16,658 bases of DNA from Gemmatimonadota bacterium (GTDB lineage: Bacteria > Orphanbacterota > Orphanbacteria > Orphanbacterales > Orphanbacteraceae), in assembly GCA_013002425.1 (NCBI GenBank), contig JABDJQ010000122.1, positions 1 to 16,658 of the forward strand, written 5' to 3'. Below the pieces are notes generated by a model that did not search any database, was not told where the DNA came from, and worked only from the letters and a program-made list of their open reading frames with translations. This document shows, in pieces, positions 15,055 to 16,658 of the stretch (its first letter is position 1; every line of letters begins with the position of its first letter). The position numbers and the translations under genes were made by a program.

Positions 15055-16436
15055 CATGAGTCCTTTCGAACCAGCCAGGCGTCGGCGTAGTCTGTGGGAT
15101 ATCGGTAGATTTCGAACAGAGTCGGGATCATCTCCCCGTTCTCCCCGCGGCGCTCCGGAGTGTAGTACTCCCATACGATTTCCCCGTCGGGAGTAACTTC
15201 GAACGCGCGGCCGGCCTGCGATTCGCTGGCGAGCACGTTGCCGTTCGCGAGCGGCCACGCGACGCCGCAGATTCGCGTGTAGAAGCCTTCGGCCTCGTAC
15301 GACCACACCCTCTCCTGCGTCAAAGGATCCAGAACCGCGATCTCCGACTGGCCCCGGACCGGATTGTTGTTGAAGACGAGCAGCGTGCCGTCGTCCAGAA
15401 AGTTGGGCCGGTGCTGATGATCGAACAGCCCGGTCAGCGCCCAGACGAGCAGACCGGACCCGGGATCGACGACCCCGATCGTGTCGAGGTTGCGGAAGGA
15501 CGTGAGGATGTTCCCCTTTTTGAACGCCGGATGAATCCGCTCGAACCGGCCGTCGAGAATCTGGACGGTATTGGGATGCAGGCGGTCGGGATTCGGGCCG
15601 GAAGCATGCTGCAGTAGTGCGGCGTACTCTGACTGTTCGATCGCGTCGATCAAACTTACTTCGCGAAGAACGTCACCCGTTGCCGCGTCGAGAGTGACGA
15701 GCCGTTCGTGCCAGGTCGAGTCGGCGGCGCTCCAGGAAGCGGGCCGGAGGTCGCCGCGCCTGAGCCCGATGATGGTGCCGTGTCCGGAGTCGTAGTCGAA
15801 CGTATGGTGATAGTCGCCGCTCACGGCCCAGAGGAGCCGCGAGTCCTTGTCGAGACGCACGATGCCGTGCCGCGGGTAAACGGCGATGAGGTCGCCGTTC
15901 GGGAAGAGCCGCGAGTAGAACCAGTATCGATAGCCCGGGCCCCGTATCGCGCCCGATTCGGAGAACGCCTCTTCGAACGCGATTGTCCATGTGTGAAGCC
16001 TGTTGCCTGCCTGGTCCATCAGATGAGCCGCGGGCGCAACCGCGTTGGTGAAGAGGTTCAATCCCGGCTGCGAGCGCGCGGGATCATGAACGGTGACGTT
16101 CTTCTTCCCGGTTGCTTTCTCGTAACTTTGAAGATATGCGAGACCTTCGACCGCCTGCCGCGCGGCCTCGATTTCGGCATCCGTTTCGTCGCCGGTTCTC
16201 TCCGCCATGAGGTTCCAATGGTGATTCTCATGCTTGTCGGCCTTCGGCGCGACCGGCGGGGGAGTGCTCGGAACGCCGCGAAGCCGGTCGTAAACCGCGT
16301 CAACCGCCGGATTCCGGCGAAACGCGTCGTACGCGCGGAAGAGCGTGCCGTACGGGGGGCGCTCCGTCACGGCAATGAAGAAACCCGCGGCGAAGCACGC
16401 GAGCAGCAGAAAGGAGGTCAGAACGAAGGTCCGCAT
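15054..16436 (-). CDS. Membrane-anchored arylsulfotransferase-like (ASST) beta-propeller protein
   Basis: The product has 460 residues. One N-terminal hydrophobic segment (about 4-22) anchors it, or acts as an uncleaved signal, so that the body is periplasmic. Residues 124-430 carry the repeat pattern of the ASST/PQQ-like propeller: GLNLFTNAVAPAAHLMDQAG (125-144), RLFPNGDLIAVYPRHGIVRLD, LHPNTVQILDGRF (286-298), GNILTSFRNLDTIGVVDP (308-325), LFDHQHRPNFLDDGTLLVFN and GNVLASESQAGRAFEV. Histidines at H287 (HPN) and H340/H342 (DHQH) sit in motifs where ASST enzymes have active-site histidines, but I cannot confirm catalysis. Sulfate transfer between phenolic compounds is known for the characterised members. 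The ATG has TATTTT six bases upstream and no Shine-Dalgarno. The stop overlaps the next gene. Confidence 0.85.
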   Translation of the reverse strand: MRTFVLTSFLLLACFAAGFFIAVTERPPYGTLFRAYDAFRRNPAVDAVYDRLRGVPSTPPPVAPKADKHENHHWNLMAERTGDETDAEIEAARQAVEGLAYLQSYEKATGKKNVTVHDPARSQPGLNLFTNAVAPAAHLMDQAGNRLHTWTIAFEEAFSESGAIRGPGYRYWFYSRLFPNGDLIAVYPRHGIVRLDKDSRLLWAVSGDYHHTFDYDSGHGTIIGLRRGDLRPASWSAADSTWHERLVTLDAATGDVLREVSLIDAIEQSEYAALLQHASGPNPDRLHPNTVQILDGRFERIHPAFKKGNILTSFRNLDTIGVVDPGSGLLVWALTGLFDHQHRPNFLDDGTLLVFNNNPVRGQSEIAVLDPLTQERVWSYEAEGFYTRICGVAWPLANGNVLASESQAGRAFEVTPDGEIVWEYYTPERRGENGEMIPTLFEIYRYPTDYADAWLVRKDS

Positions 16437-16442
16437 GATCTG

Positions 16443-16448
16443 AAAATA
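16443..16448 (-). promoter_or_regulatory. Possible leaderless -10 of the ASST-like gene
   Basis: On the minus strand TGC-TATTTT is followed by six bases (CAGATC) and the ATG at 16436. The hexamer matches four of six positions and is preceded by the TG of an extended -10. There is no Shine-Dalgarno. Confidence 0.4.
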
Positions 16449-16496
16449 GCACGGGCGGGGGAGGCGGATCGAGGCCGGGCGCGAAGAGTGCGATTC

Positions 16497-16505
16497 TGGT
16501 ATCCT
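16497..16505 (+). promoter_or_regulatory. Possible extended -10 of trpS
   Basis: TGGTATCCT fits an extended -10. It closely resembles the sequence before hldD: both read TTCTGGTA, two variable bases further, then T. Transcription from it would start near 16512 and give a leader of about 70 bases holding the hairpin at 16524-16555. Confidence 0.35.
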
Positions 16506-16523
16506 TTAGCGTTGTATTGCGGC

Positions 16524-16555
16524 CTCCGCCCGAGCCTCGCGGCGGAGTTCTTTTT
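16524..16555 (+). terminator. Terminator-like hairpin in the trpS leader
   Basis: CTCCGCC (16524-16530) pairs perfectly with GGCGGAG (16541-16547) across a 10-base loop and is followed at once by TTCTTTTT (16548-16555), the form of an intrinsic terminator. No plus-strand gene lies upstream for more than 2.4 kb, so its natural job would be attenuation of trpS. An overlapping alternative hairpin, GCGG-CCT-CCGC (16519-16529), would use up the left arm. Confidence 0.5.
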
Positions 16556-16581
16556 GGACCGAAACGGAGGGCGGACCCCCC

Positions 16582-16658
16582 TTGGGCGAGAAGAAAAAGC
16601 GGATTCTGTCGGGCGTGCAGCCGTCGGGAAAGCTTCACATAGGGAACTACTTCGGCGC
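16582..16658 (+). CDS. trpS: Tryptophanyl-tRNA synthetase, N-terminus only
   Basis: Only 25 complete codons lie in the window. They read RILSGVQPSGKLHIGNYFG after a short basic start (LGEKKK), the N-terminal signature of class I tryptophanyl-tRNA synthetase, including the HIGN form of the ATP-binding HIGH motif. The enzyme charges tRNA-Trp in the cytoplasm. The start is inferred as TTG at 16582: the frame has a stop at 16507-16509, no ATG or GTG lies between, and GGAGG (16566-16570) is 11 bases upstream. A rare ATT at 16516 is the only other option and is unlikely. It diverges from the arylsulfotransferase-like gene. Confidence 0.9.
   Translation, partial: MGEKKKRILSGVQPSGKLHIGNYFG

Noticed and set aside
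16448..16581. A T-box riboswitch before trpS
   Set aside because: The leader from the likely promoter is only about 70 bases, and no stem I/specifier or T-box sequence is visible.
1..16658. General reassignment of UGA to an amino acid in this genome
   Set aside because: UGA is the natural stop of ctaB, the DUF3179 gene, the GH97 gene and the ASST-like gene, and Trp is encoded by TGG.
1..16658. CRISPR arrays, insertion sequences, tRNA or rRNA genes
   Set aside because: No spaced direct repeats, transposase motifs, terminal inverted repeats around a gene, or cloverleaf sequences were seen on either strand.

Overview
The window is GC-rich, densely coded DNA from a Gram-negative bacterium, most likely of the FCB superphylum and close to Eisenbacteria/Krumholzibacteria-type lineages. 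Three things point there: a type IX secretion-type C-terminal sorting domain (LYPNEPNPFNP ... GSGMYFARM) on a secreted peptidase, a secreted beta-helix protein with a Cys-rich SPCAP/CGLIGALP ending, and a Ser/Thr kinase fused to a TolB/FlgO-like domain and TPRs. HldD implies heptose-containing lipopolysaccharide, and heme A synthesis genes imply a heme-copper oxidase. The lineage call is inferred from protein style, not from a marker gene.

Layout. 1-4242: a heme A block. ctaA/COX15 (minus strand, cut by the window edge) diverges from ctaB, which overlaps a DUF3179 membrane-anchored protein and is followed by hldD. 4270-7761: a secreted right-handed beta-helix protein (minus), divergent from a SusB-like GH97 alpha-glucosidase (plus). 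7815-7838: a perfect hairpin between convergent genes. 7866-11408 (minus): a secreted thioredoxin-fold/TPR protein, preceded on the same strand by a cytoplasmic kinase-FlgO-TPR protein. 11656-14046 (plus): a caspase-fold (C13-like) peptidase with a T9SS tail. A 121-base nested palindrome then separates it from a convergent, translationally coupled pair (14179-16436, minus) of an arylsulfotransferase-like propeller protein and a member of a family often mislabelled 'septum formation inhibitor Maf'. The window ends in the first codons of trpS (plus).

The main discovery is at 7866-9059. The thioredoxin-fold gene reads through an in-frame TGA exactly where the first cysteine of a WCxxC active site belongs, giving W-U-G-S-C-K. 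Directly downstream is a hairpin with a bulged U, a 4-bp upper stem and a GU in the loop, in the same relative geometry as the E. coli fdhF SECIS. TGA is an ordinary stop elsewhere in the window (ctaB, DUF3179, GH97, the arylsulfotransferase gene), so this is selenocysteine recoding, not a changed genetic code. A plain six-frame ORF search splits this gene and loses its N-terminus and active site.

Other points of interest: TAnnnT-N6-ATG spacing at four gene starts (possible leaderless mRNAs), a terminator-like hairpin in the trpS leader, an 18-bp minisatellite inside a signal-peptide coding region, and a single-base-loop G-quadruplex motif downstream of the kinase gene.
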